Positions 25,632 to 33,447 are shown, numbered from the stretch's first letter. The stretch is 64,000 nucleotides of DNA from CADEGL01 sp050180485 (GCA_050180485.1 JBFXED010000014.1:26985-90984); one strand, 5' to 3'. Translations and numbers: made by a program. Notes: generated by a model not told the origin, from the sequence alone.

Positions 25632-25665
25632 ACGGCCGGCCCGGTTTCCCGGCGCCGGCCGCTTT
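25632..25665. terminator. Bidirectional terminator between HIT gene and ahpD
   Basis: 8-bp GC stem CGGCCGGC (25633-25640) paired with GCCGGCCG (25654-25661), with CTTT after it on the plus strand and TTTCC after it on the minus strand. It lies in the 66-base gap between two converging stops. The T runs are short, so efficiency is uncertain. Confidence 0.5.
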
Positions 25666-25691
25666 CGTCCGCGCTCGCGCGCGTCCTGAGA

Positions 25692-26231
25692 TCAGGCGGC
25701 TTGGGGCGCCGCCGCTTCGCCTTCCAGCGTCGCCGCCACCGCGTGCACCACGGAAGCGATGCGCGCCGCCGCCTGCACGGCCTCGGCCGAGACGCCGGCC
25801 TGGCGCAGGATCTTCTCATGCGAATCGATGCACATGCCGCAGCCGTTCACGGCTGAGACGGCGAGGGACCACAGTTCGAAATCCAACTTGTCGACGCCGG
25901 GCTTCGCCATCGCGTTCATGCGCAGCTTCGCCGGCATGGTCTTGTAGTCGGGCGCGGAGGCCAGGTGCACGAAGCGGTAATAGATATTGTTCATGGCCAT
26001 GATCGCGGCCGAAGTCTTCGCCGCGGTCAGCGCCTCGGGCGACAGCTTGGGGCCGAATTCGCCGAGCGTGGCCTCGATCACCGCCGGGTTGCGGCTGGCC
26101 AGGGCTGACGCCACGAAGGTGCCCGCGCGCTGCTGCTCGGTCAGCGAAACCTCGGACGCGAGCGACGAGAGATTCAGCTTCAGGTCTTTGGCATAGTCGG
26201 GCAGACGGTCGGCGAGCGTGGCGAGCGACAT
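25692..26231 (-). CDS. ahpD: Alkylhydroperoxidase AhpD
   Basis: 179 residues. The catalytic CxxC is NGCGMCIDSHEKI (C131, C134), with the proton-relay Glu at E119 and His at H138, the same layout as Mycobacterium tuberculosis AhpD. Reduces AhpC, acting as its disulfide reductase in species that lack AhpF, and has weak peroxidase activity itself. Lies 61 bases behind ahpC with a strong hairpin between them; converges on the HIT gene. Confidence 0.95.
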   Translation of the reverse strand: MSLATLADRLPDYAKDLKLNLSSLASEVSLTEQQRAGTFVASALASRNPAVIEATLGEFGPKLSPEALTAAKTSAAIMAMNNIYYRFVHLASAPDYKTMPAKLRMNAMAKPGVDKLDFELWSLAVSAVNGCGMCIDSHEKILRQAGVSAEAVQAAARIASVVHAVAATLEGEAAAPQAA

Positions 26232-26256
26232 GGAAAAACTCCTTGAGGAATAGGAA

Positions 26257-26280
26257 CCCCGGCGGGCGAACCCGCCGGGG
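26257..26280 (-). promoter_or_regulatory. Hairpin between ahpC and ahpD
   Basis: Perfect 10-bp stem CCCCGGCGGG (26257-26266) with CCCGCCGGGG (26271-26280). In the minus-strand transcript the loop is UUCG. No T run follows (TTCC only), so it looks more like an RNA-stability or partial attenuation element than a full terminator. It would allow ahpC mRNA to outnumber ahpD mRNA (inference). Confidence 0.6.
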
Positions 26281-26292
26281 CTTCTGGTTGCG

Positions 26293-26832
26293 TTAGGCGA
26301 CCTTCAGGACCTCTTCGCCCTTCTGCCAGTTGCAGGGGCAAAGCTCGTCGGTCTGCAGCGCGTCGAGCACGCGCAAGACTTCCTGCGGATTGCGGCCGAC
26401 GTTCAGGTCGTTCACCGAGACAAAGCGGATGATCCCCTCCGGGTCGGCGATGAAGGTCGCGCGCAGGGGCACGCCCTCGTCCTTGTGCAGCACGCCGAGC
26501 GCGGTCGACAGTTCGCGCTTCGTGTCCGCCAGCATCGGGATCGGCAGATCCTTCAGGTCGGCGTGGTTCTGGCGCCACGCCAGGTGGACGAACTCGGTGT
26601 CCGTCGAGATGCCGTACAGGACGGCGTCGCGGTCCTTGAACTCCTTGGACAGCTTGCCGAAGGCCACGATCTCGGTCGGGCAGACGAAGGTGAAATCCTT
26701 GGGCCAGAAGAACAGGACGGTCCACTTGCCCTTGGCGCTTTTCTCCGTCGTCTGGGTGAAGGCTGTCTTGATGTCGGTCGACACCACGGTCTTCAGGTCG
26801 AAGGAGGGAAGCTTGTCTCCGATGGTCAGCAT
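26293..26832 (-). CDS. ahpC: Alkyl hydroperoxide reductase AhpC (2-Cys peroxiredoxin)
   Basis: 179 residues. Peroxidatic Cys51 in FVCPTEIVAF; C-terminal CPCNW gives Cys165 and Cys167, the extra-cysteine pattern of AhpC enzymes that pair with AhpD rather than AhpF. FFWPKDFTFVCP and DPEGIIRFVSVND are typical. ATG 26832 is chosen because upstream in-frame residues lie in the promoter region and do not match the family. Divergent from oxyR, which likely controls it. Confidence 0.96.
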   Translation of the reverse strand: MLTIGDKLPSFDLKTVVSTDIKTAFTQTTEKSAKGKWTVLFFWPKDFTFVCPTEIVAFGKLSKEFKDRDAVLYGISTDTEFVHLAWRQNHADLKDLPIPMLADTKRELSTALGVLHKDEGVPLRATFIADPEGIIRFVSVNDLNVGRNPQEVLRVLDALQTDELCPCNWQKGEEVLKVA

Positions 26833-26912
26833 TTTCAGGCTCCTCTGGGACGTCCGGTGGGGCGGCCCTTTGTTAAGAATGAGAATGAACATCATGTAGG
26901 ACGCCTTGTATG

Positions 26913-26940
26913 TTCGTTCCAACGAATTAACTTTTAGTTA
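26913..26940. promoter_or_regulatory. Likely OxyR operator region between ahpC and oxyR
   Basis: Two inverted repeats sit side by side in the 124-base divergent gap: TTCGTT-CC-AACGAA (26913-26926) and TAACT-TTT-AGTTA (26928-26940). LysR-type regulators commonly bind such dyads with a T-N11-A core and control both divergent genes. The second dyad is 16 bases before the oxyR start, consistent with autoregulation. Assignment to OxyR is by position only. Confidence 0.5.
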
Positions 26941-26956
26941 TTGATCGAGAAAACCG

Positions 26957-27862
26957 ATGGCTAACCTCCCGACCCTCAAGCAATTGCGCCACCTGGCCGC
27001 CCTGGCCGAGCACATGCATTTCGGCCGCGCGGCCAAGGCCGCCCATGTGACGCAATCGACGTTGAGCGCCAGCCTGAAGGAGCTGGAGCAGACGCTCGGC
27101 GCGGCGTTGGTCGACCGCACCCAGCGGCGCGTGGTGTTCACCCCCTTGGGGCGTGAGGTGGTTGAACGTGGGCGCCGTCTGCTGGAAGAGGCCGAATCCC
27201 TCGCCGAACTGGCGCAAAGCCGGCGCAAGCCGCTGACAGGTCCCTTACGCCTCGGCGTCATTCCGACCATCAGCCCGTTCTTCCTGCCGCGCGTCCTGCC
27301 GGGGCTGCGCCGCGCGTATCCGGCGCTTCAGCTTCATCTGGTCGAGGATCAGACCGCGCGCCTTGTCGAGCAGCTGAACGACGGCAAGCTCGACGTGCTG
27401 CTGCTGGCCTTGCCGTATGACGTGCCCTCGGCCGAAACGGCGCTGGTCGCGCGCGATCCGTTCAGCTTGGTCTGTCCCAAGGATCATGCGCTCGCGCACA
27501 CCGCACCCGTGAAGCCGCGCGCGCTCGAGGACGAAACGCTGCTGCTTCTGCGCGACGGGCATTGCCTGCGCGGCCATGCGCTGGATGCCTGCGCGCTGGC
27601 CGACCGGCGCGAGAGCGCGGCGCTGGAGGCGACCAGCCTGCACACGCTGGTGCAGATGGTGGATAACGGGCTCGGTGTCACTTTGTTGCCGCAGGTCGCG
27701 ATCGACGCCGGCATCCTGCGCGGCACGCAACTGGTCGCCCGTCCGCTCGACGGACCGCGCGCCGCGCGCGACCTCGGCCTCGTCTGGCGCCGCGGCACCG
27801 CGCGCCGCGCCGAGTTCGAGTTGTTGGCAAAGGAACTCCGGCGATTGGCGGAGAAGCGCTAG
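26957..27862 (+). CDS. oxyR: Hydrogen peroxide-inducible regulator OxyR (LysR family)
   Basis: 301 residues. N-terminal HTH (TLKQLRHLAALAEHMHFGRAAKAAHVTQSTLSASLKELE). The sensing region GHCLRGHALDAC carries Cys203 and Cys212, with the same nine-residue spacing as Cys199/Cys208 of E. coli OxyR, so peroxide-driven disulfide switching is expected. Divergent from ahpC-ahpD. The stop overlaps tail-to-tail by four bases with the next gene on the minus strand. Confidence 0.93.
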   Translation: MANLPTLKQLRHLAALAEHMHFGRAAKAAHVTQSTLSASLKELEQTLGAALVDRTQRRVVFTPLGREVVERGRRLLEEAESLAELAQSRRKPLTGPLRLGVIPTISPFFLPRVLPGLRRAYPALQLHLVEDQTARLVEQLNDGKLDVLLLALPYDVPSAETALVARDPFSLVCPKDHALAHTAPVKPRALEDETLLLLRDGHCLRGHALDACALADRRESAALEATSLHTLVQMVDNGLGVTLLPQVAIDAGILRGTQLVARPLDGPRAARDLGLVWRRGTARRAEFELLAKELRRLAEKR

Positions 27863-28956
27863 GGCTTTTTAGCGCCGACCGCAGCCAGCAATTCGTTCGC
27901 CATCGACGCCGCCTCGTGGGGCGAAAGCTGATAGACGCTGCGGCCGAGCAGCGTGCGCAAGGCGGCGGCGGTCTTGTCGGTGAACTGGATGATGCCGTCG
28001 CCCGTGATGCCGGCGATGCCGTCCCAATGCAGCGCCTTCTCGTTCATCGCGATGGCCTCGGCCTCGCTCCATTCCGGCGGCAGATCCAGCGCGATACGCC
28101 GGTTGCCCGCCTGCATGGGATAGCCGCCGACGCGCCCGTTCGGCCCCGGCACATGGACCAGCGAATTCTCCTTGGCCATGAAGGCGCTGAGGAACCGCAC
28201 GGCCGAAGCCTGGGTCAGCAGGTTGAAATCCATGTCGTAGAGGATGGGCATGGGCGTGAAGAGGCCCGCGCGCGCCTCGGCCGAGACGTCGCGCCCGCGC
28301 CACGTCGCCTTGACCAAGCACGGCGGCAATTCGGCGGCGGTCTCGGCGGCATAGAGGAAATATTCGAGCGCGTGGGGTGCCACGAGCCGCACCTCCACTT
28401 CGTCCGGTGGCGCGCCCAGCGCATCGGCCACGGCGAAACACGCCTTGGGCACGGCCTCTTCCACGTTGCCGATGCCGCACAAGGGACCGGCGCCCGTGCG
28501 CGTCAGCACCGCATTCACCCCGTCGGGATAGGACAGGTTGATCCACGCCGCGTCGATCCGCCCCAGCATCCACGCGCGGCGGAAGGCCAGCATGGGCGCC
28601 ACATGGCAGGCGACGAAGGTGGCGAAGGGTGCCGTGCGCGCAGCCTCGCCCTTCTCGCCCGTCAGCCGGTCGACCGCCCACCAGGGCAGAAGGCTCGGCG
28701 CGGTCACCACCACGTCGGCCTCCATGCGCTTCAACTGCTCGCCCGCGTTCGCGCCGTTAAGGTCGAAGGGCACGAACTCGATCTTGGGGAATTTCCCGAC
28801 GACCGCCGCGCCCACGCGCGCCGTGTTCACCTTGCGCCGCCCGTAATCGGCGTTGCGGCTCGCGACGACGATCTCGTCGAACACGCCGCTGCGCGCCACG
28901 GCCTCCAGGACCGTGCCGTTCAATGTGCCGAGGGAAACGAGGACGAGGCGGGGCAT
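27859..28956 (-). CDS. Uncharacterised NAD(P)-binding-like (Rossmann) protein
   Basis: 365 residues. I do not recognise a named family. The N-terminus VLVSLGTLNGTVLEAV followed by DEIVVASRNADYGRRKVN looks like a Rossmann nucleotide-binding fold, then ADVVVTAPSLLPWWAVDRL. The middle is rich in Gly/Ala with SYPDGVNAVLTRTGAGPLCGIGN, which resembles a substrate loop. The C-terminus is helical. No signal peptide or membrane segment. It could be a distant malate/lactate-dehydrogenase-like or saccharopine-dehydrogenase-like protein, but that is a guess. Runs away from oxyR's stop; no operon partner except the orphan gene upstream. Confidence 0.6.
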   Translation of the reverse strand: MPRLVLVSLGTLNGTVLEAVARSGVFDEIVVASRNADYGRRKVNTARVGAAVVGKFPKIEFVPFDLNGANAGEQLKRMEADVVVTAPSLLPWWAVDRLTGEKGEAARTAPFATFVACHVAPMLAFRRAWMLGRIDAAWINLSYPDGVNAVLTRTGAGPLCGIGNVEEAVPKACFAVADALGAPPDEVEVRLVAPHALEYFLYAAETAAELPPCLVKATWRGRDVSAEARAGLFTPMPILYDMDFNLLTQASAVRFLSAFMAKENSLVHVPGPNGRVGGYPMQAGNRRIALDLPPEWSEAEAIAMNEKALHWDGIAGITGDGIIQFTDKTAAALRTLLGRSVYQLSPHEAASMANELLAAVGAKKP

Positions 28957-28968
28957 GGGAGGTCCGTG

Positions 28969-29472
28969 TTAGCTCACCGGCGGCTTAGGCATCGTTCTGG
29001 CGATGGTGATTCCGGTTTTCTTCACTTTAGGAGACATAAGAGCGAGCAATACGTCGACTTTGAAATTTGTCTCCTGCTTGTCCGGCGAGTGCCAGAGAAT
29101 CAAGAACGCGACATTAAGGGAACCTCCAGGAGATATCTCGACGTTCGTAGAAGTCTCTCGGCGAAGAGGCAAAAGAGGTGCCCTATCGAGCGCCTCTCGC
29201 GTTGATAGGCTAAACGTCGGTGTACCCCACCACGGCCATGGAGATCGCAGCCGAAATCCTCGGACGTGAATAACGGAACGTGTCGGGTTGTGAATGGTAA
29301 CAATGGCCGAAACCACGGTGCCATCCGGCCTATCCCAATTCCACTGAAAATCGGCGCTTGGCTGCTCACGAGATCGTTCGTGCCAGTAGTTCATGATCCC
29401 CAGCCAAATCGCCACCGTAACGCCGATGGAATTCAGCAGTTCATGGATGTTTCCCGAAAGCCAATCCAACAT
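28969..29472 (-). CDS. Hypothetical protein with N-terminal membrane helix
   Basis: 167 residues, family not recognised. One hydrophobic segment near residues 12-28 (LNSIGVTVAIWLGIMNYW), then a soluble part with beta-like alternation (DGTVVSAIVTIHNPTRSVIHVRGFRLRS). Codon use is less GC-biased than in its neighbours (many A/T third positions), a sign of recent acquisition or low expression. Sits 12 bases before the Rossmann gene and 15 after comM ends, all leftward. Confidence 0.5.
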   Translation of the reverse strand: MLDWLSGNIHELLNSIGVTVAIWLGIMNYWHERSREQPSADFQWNWDRPDGTVVSAIVTIHNPTRSVIHVRGFRLRSPWPWWGTPTFSLSTREALDRAPLLPLRRETSTNVEISPGGSLNVAFLILWHSPDKQETNFKVDVLLALMSPKVKKTGITIARTMPKPPVS

Positions 29473-29487
29473 TTTCAGTATTCCTCT

Positions 29488-31011
29488 CTACTCCCTCCCC
29501 AGAGTGATCTTGCGATAGGCCAGTGCTTCCGCGATATGGCCGCGCGCGACGCTGGGGGCGCCCATCAGATCCGCGATGGTGCGCGCCACGCGCAGCACGC
29601 GGTGGTAGCCGCGCGCCGAGAGCTTGAAGCGCTCGGCCGCGCCGGTCAGGAGCTTGCGGCCATCGGCGTCGGGCGCCGCGACCGCTTCCAGCAATTCGCC
29701 GTCGGCTTGCGCGTTGGTCCGCACGGGCGAAGGAGAATCCTGCTTGGCATAACGCGCGCGTTGGATTTCCCGCGCCTGGGCGACGCGCGCGGCGACCTCG
29801 GCGCTGCCTTCTGCGGGCGGGGGCAGGGACAGGTCGGACGGATTCACCGCCGGCACGTCCACATGCAAATCGATGCGGTCGAACAAGGGGCCGCTGATGC
29901 GCGTCTGGTAATCCATCGCGCATTTGGGCGCGCGGCCGCAAGCTAAGGCGGGATCGGCCAGATGGCCGCAGCGGCACGGGTTCATCGCGGCCACGAGCTG
30001 GAAGCGCGCGGGATAGGTCAGATGGTGATTCGCGCGTGCGACCGTGGCGCGGCCGGTCTCGATCGGCTGGCGCAGAGATTCGAGCGTCGCGCGCTGGAAC
30101 TCCGGCAGCTCATCGAGGAACAAGACACCGTTATGGGCCAGGCTGACCTCACCCGGCCGCGCGCGCATTCCGCCGCCGACGAGCGCCGGCAGCGACGCCG
30201 AGTGGTGCGGGTCGCGGAACGGGCGGCGGCGCGTGAGCCGCCCGCCGTCGAGCAATCCCGCCACGCTGTGCACCATGGAAACTTCCAGCGCCTCGCCGGC
30301 ATCGAGCGGCGGCAGAAGTCCGGGCAGGCGCTGGGCCAGCATGGATTTGCCCGAACCCGGCGGGCCGATCATCAGCAAATTGTGGCCGCCCGCCGCCGCG
30401 ATCTCGAGCGCGCGCTTGGCCGTCTCCTGCCCCTTGATGTCGCGCAGGTCCGGATAGCGCGCTTCGTCATCGGCCATCGCGCGCAACGGGGGCGACAAGA
30501 CTTGCGTGCCCTTGAAATGGTTGATGAGGGCGAGGAGCGAAGACGGCGCCAGCACGTCGATCTCGCCCGCCCAGGCCGCCTCGCCGCCGCACTCGGCCGG
30601 ACAGATCAGACCGCGGCCGAGCGAGGATGCAGTGAGCGCGGCGGGCAAGACGCCCGAGACAGCGCGGATCTGCCCGTCGAGGGAAAGCTCGCCCAGCGCC
30701 GCATACTGCGCGATCTCCTCCTCCGGCAGGACGCCGAGGGTGACCAGCAACGCGATGGCGATGGGCAGGTCGAAATGGCTGCCTTCCTTCAACAGGTCGG
30801 CCGGCGCCAGGTTCACGGTGATGCGCTTGGGCGGCAGCGCTAGGCCCAGTGCCGTCAGCGCCGCGCGCACTCGCTCGCGCGATTCGCCCACCGCCTTGTC
30901 GGGCAAGCCGACGACCGTGAAGGCCGGCAGGCCCGAGGACATCTGGACCTGCACGTCCACCGCACGCGCCTCGATGCCCTGGAACGCGACCGTCGTGACC
31001 CGCGCGACCAA
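29488..31011 (-). CDS. comM: YifB/ComM-family Mg-chelatase-like AAA ATPase
   Basis: 507 residues, full length. The N-terminal ChlI-like domain (ARAVDVQVQMSSGLPAFTVVGLPDKAVGESRERV) precedes Walker A GPPGSGKSM (about 217), Walker B LFLDELPEF and a Cys-containing region (NPCRCGHLADP). ComM is a hexameric branch-migration helicase that widens recombination during natural transformation; whether this organism is transformable is not known. ATG at 31011. Confidence 0.92.
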   Translation of the reverse strand: MVARVTTVAFQGIEARAVDVQVQMSSGLPAFTVVGLPDKAVGESRERVRAALTALGLALPPKRITVNLAPADLLKEGSHFDLPIAIALLVTLGVLPEEEIAQYAALGELSLDGQIRAVSGVLPAALTASSLGRGLICPAECGGEAAWAGEIDVLAPSSLLALINHFKGTQVLSPPLRAMADDEARYPDLRDIKGQETAKRALEIAAAGGHNLLMIGPPGSGKSMLAQRLPGLLPPLDAGEALEVSMVHSVAGLLDGGRLTRRRPFRDPHHSASLPALVGGGMRARPGEVSLAHNGVLFLDELPEFQRATLESLRQPIETGRATVARANHHLTYPARFQLVAAMNPCRCGHLADPALACGRAPKCAMDYQTRISGPLFDRIDLHVDVPAVNPSDLSLPPPAEGSAEVAARVAQAREIQRARYAKQDSPSPVRTNAQADGELLEAVAAPDADGRKLLTGAAERFKLSARGYHRVLRVARTIADLMGAPSVARGHIAEALAYRKITLGRE

Positions 31012-31114
31012 GCTCTGCCCCCGGTTGCTGAGAACGCGGCAATCTTAGGCAGGATCGGCCATGAGAACCAACAAGGAACAAAGCCTACGCGCCGCGCATC
31101 GCGCAAATGGCCGC

Positions 31115-31183
31115 TTCTATAGAAAACCAATTTAACGGCTATAGCCTATATTCAAGATATTAAATATCGTCTATAACCTATAA
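31115..31183 (+). promoter_or_regulatory. AT-rich promoter/operator region upstream of mobile mystery protein A
   Basis: Strikingly AT-rich in this GC-rich window. It holds a perfect palindrome TTCTATAGAA (31115-31124), two near-identical 12-mers CTATAGCCTATA (31139-31150) and CTATAACCTATA (31171-31182) spaced 32 bases (about three helical turns), and an odd palindrome GATATTAAATATC (31156-31168) between them. Together these suggest cooperative repressor binding over the promoter, most simply by the downstream HTH protein itself (inference). Confidence 0.55.
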
Positions 31184-31651
31184 ATGATTTCATCCGTCAA
31201 TCCGCCGACATCGTTTCCCTCGCAAATGCGCGCCGCGGCGCGCCGCGACCTGGACCGGCGGCTGCAGCAGATGGGTTCGGCCGAAGCGCGGCCCCAAAAC
31301 GGCTGGCTGCGCGCGATCCGGGACGCGCTGGGCATGACGGCCGCACAGCTTGGCGCCCGCCTCGGCATCACCCCGACCTCCGTCTTCGAGATGGAGCAGC
31401 GCGAGGCCGACGGCACGGTCACGCTCAAGACGCTGGAGAAAGCCGCCGAGGCCATCGGCTGCAAACTCGTCTACGCGCTGGTCCCCGACGAAAGCCTGGA
31501 AGCGGCCATCCACCGGCGCGCGCGCAAACTGGCCGTCCGGCAATTGGCGCGGGAGGAAGAACTGCCGCCCGAGCAAGCCCGCGCGCGGCTCGACCGCCGC
31601 ATCGCCGAACTCATCCACACGCGACCGCGGTCGCTATGGATAGAGGGTTGA
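31184..31651 (+). CDS. Mobile mystery protein A (XRE-type HTH), orphan
   Basis: 155 residues. HTH core NGWLRAIRDALGMTAAQLGARLGITPTSVFEMEQREADGTVTLKTLEKAAEAIGCKLVYALVP, then SLEAAIHRRARKLAVRQLAREE and the C-terminal RPRSLW, matching the mobile mystery protein A family. That family is normally encoded next to mobile mystery protein B, a Fic-domain protein, and behaves like the antitoxin or regulator of the pair. No Fic gene follows; the next gene is a membrane protein on the other strand. An internal ATG at 31226 is a possible start. Confidence 0.75.
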   Translation: MISSVNPPTSFPSQMRAAARRDLDRRLQQMGSAEARPQNGWLRAIRDALGMTAAQLGARLGITPTSVFEMEQREADGTVTLKTLEKAAEAIGCKLVYALVPDESLEAAIHRRARKLAVRQLAREEELPPEQARARLDRRIAELIHTRPRSLWIEG

Positions 31652-31724
31652 GCACCGCATCAATTCATCACGCGCTCGTTTCAGAAGCCGGCATTCGCAC
31701 GACGACTACTGCTCGCGAGGGTTA

Positions 31725-32354
31725 CTAAGAAGGTACTTCCAAAATCACCGACACCCCCGCCAGGCGCAGCGCCGAAAGAATAATCGCCGATAGTCCCATC
31801 ACAAAAGGAATCGCGACCTCAAGAATTAGTTTGGCCCGCCGCAAGCGACGAGGACCTACACGGTGGCCAAGCTCTTCTTCCAAGTTTGAAACCGCCTTCT
31901 CAGCGGCGTCCTTAATGTCGCTATAACTTTCCCACCAGGGGTCTTGCCAGGATTCGCCTTCGTGAGGATTTGGTTCTTGCTCATCAAGTTTACGTGCCGC
32001 TCGTTGCGCACTTCGCACGCGTTCACTTTCTAAATATTTTGTTACAAGAAGTTCGGCCTCCCTTTCTCTGCATAGATCTACCCAGGCCTTTAGCGCGAAG
32101 CTAATGGTGAGAAGAAAAACGATCGCACATAGGGATGCCGGCAACGCGTTCGACCGGTTACTGAAAGATATGGGAAAGACGCTTGTTGCCGTGAACTGAG
32201 CGTCAAATAAGACGACAAGTAACGCGACCAATGAGACCACTACCAGCAGGCGGCCCGCCTTAGACGTATCTGGTTTTAAAGGCTCGCCATATAGCGCCTC
32301 AAAGAATTCCACGTTATTCGGTTTGGTGTCGCTATCATCGGCCACTTCGTACAC
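31725..32354 (-). CDS. Hypothetical three-helix membrane protein
   Basis: 209 residues, family not recognised. Predicted membrane helices by hydrophobicity at about 34-50, 73-92 and 175-203. Between the second and third is an 80-residue charged, helical domain (CREREAELLVTKYLESERVRSAQRAARKL, then DIKDAAEKAVSNLEEELG) that may be a coiled coil. DNA is less GC-rich than its surroundings. The 73 bases before it and its divergent partner at 32425 mark an accessory segment. Confidence 0.55.
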   Translation of the reverse strand: MYEVADDSDTKPNNVEFFEALYGEPLKPDTSKAGRLLVVVSLVALLVVLFDAQFTATSVFPISFSNRSNALPASLCAIVFLLTISFALKAWVDLCREREAELLVTKYLESERVRSAQRAARKLDEQEPNPHEGESWQDPWWESYSDIKDAAEKAVSNLEEELGHRVGPRRLRRAKLILEVAIPFVMGLSAIILSALRLAGVSVILEVPS

Positions 32355-32424
32355 TCGCCTATATGCGTCTCGCTTTATATTTCAGAGCGCACAGAATAGC
32401 TGCGTCTAGATTCGGGGGGCGAAA

Positions 32425-32781
32425 ATGCAAAGCGTCGAACGGAAAATTTTGCAATCCTTGCTAGCGGCTGGCTGTATTGCATTTGTTATGGCGTTAATCG
32501 GCCCGGCGTCAAAATGGCTAACGACTAGCGGGCTTATTTTTGATATGGCCGGCCTAGTTCAGCTCAACATTAGTGGGCTATTCGAATGCATAATCGAGAA
32601 ATACGGAGACGAAACAAAATATCCATATGGGCCTCCGTCCCATATCACACGGCGCATTATAGACGACCCTGACAACCCTTTACGCACACGGGTACGGAAC
32701 GTTCTCTATTTTGATTCCAAAACCGGATTCCGGCTGATCGTGGCGGGGTGTGTACTCCAGTTAGTAGGCGCCTGGTTTTAG
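32425..32781 (+). CDS. Conserved hypothetical small membrane protein
   Basis: 118 residues. Hydrophobic segments at about 10-25 and 102-118 flank a conserved-looking central part, SGLIFDMAGLVQLNISGLFE and YGDETKYPYGPPSHITRRIIDDP. I recall similar short proteins in other proteobacteria, without known function. GGGGGG lies six bases before the ATG. Divergent from the 209-residue membrane protein (70-base gap) and convergent with the flavin reductase gene (six bases between stops). Lower GC than neighbours. Confidence 0.6.
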   Translation: MQSVERKILQSLLAAGCIAFVMALIGPASKWLTTSGLIFDMAGLVQLNISGLFECIIEKYGDETKYPYGPPSHITRRIIDDPDNPLRTRVRNVLYFDSKTGFRLIVAGCVLQLVGAWF

Positions 32782-32787
32782 TGACGG

Positions 32788-33444
32788 TTACTTCGCCTCC
32801 GGCGGCTCCATCCAGAAGGCGTTGTCGACCACGGTGTATTGCCAATAGCCGAGGCGCGCGATGGGGCGGAACTTGGTCATGTCGACCATGCCGTCGGTCA
32901 GGATCGACTTGTTGATGTGGATGCCGACGACGGAGCCCAGCACCATCACGTGGCTGTGCTCGCCCGGCACGGCCGGCAGCTCGATCGTCTTGTAGTATTT
33001 GCACTCCAGCGCCACGGCAGCCTCGGCCACGCGCGGGGCCTTCACGTTCTTGCACCGGCCCTTGGTCAATCCAGCCTTCTCGAACTCGTCCACGTCGGCG
33101 GCATAGGGCGCCGAGCTGATGTTCATCTGATCCTTCAGATTCTCGGTGCAGATGTTCACCACGAACTCGCCGGTCTCCTCGGCGTTGAGCTGCGAATCCT
33201 TGAACTCGTCGCTTTTCGGCCGGCGCGAGGAGCAGAAGGCCACCATCGGCGGCGCTTCCGCGATCGCGTTGAAGAAGCTGTAGGGGCCGAGATTGGCCAC
33301 GCCGTTCTTGGACCAGGACGAGATCCAGCCGATCGGGCGCGGCACGATCAGGCTCTTGAACGGATTGCGCGGCAATCCATGCTCGCCCGTGCGCGGATCG
33401 TAGAAGTGGATGGCGTCGGTCGCGGGCGGGGTGGGCTTGTTCAT
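32788..33444 (-). CDS. Flavin reductase family protein (FMN-binding, DIM6/NTAB-like)
   Basis: 218 residues. The flavin-binding split-barrel fold is suggested by PFKSLIVPRPIGWISSWSKNGVANLGPYSFFNAIAEAPPMVAFCSSRR and by TGEFVVNICTENL. Members bind FMN and act as flavin reductases or related oxidoreductases; the specific reaction is not known. Lies three bases after the gshB stop, so probably co-transcribed with it. Confidence 0.85.
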   Translation of the reverse strand: MNKPTPPATDAIHFYDPRTGEHGLPRNPFKSLIVPRPIGWISSWSKNGVANLGPYSFFNAIAEAPPMVAFCSSRRPKSDEFKDSQLNAEETGEFVVNICTENLKDQMNISSAPYAADVDEFEKAGLTKGRCKNVKAPRVAEAAVALECKYYKTIELPAVPGEHSHVMVLGSVVGIHINKSILTDGMVDMTKFRPIARLGYWQYTVVDNAFWMEPPEAK

Positions 33445-33447
33445 GGC

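Noticed and set aside
27916..29205. 429-codon open frame on the plus strand
   Set aside because: Antisense to the Rossmann-like protein. The minus-strand frame has protein-like sequence with a Rossmann start, while this one is His/Arg-rich without a fold.
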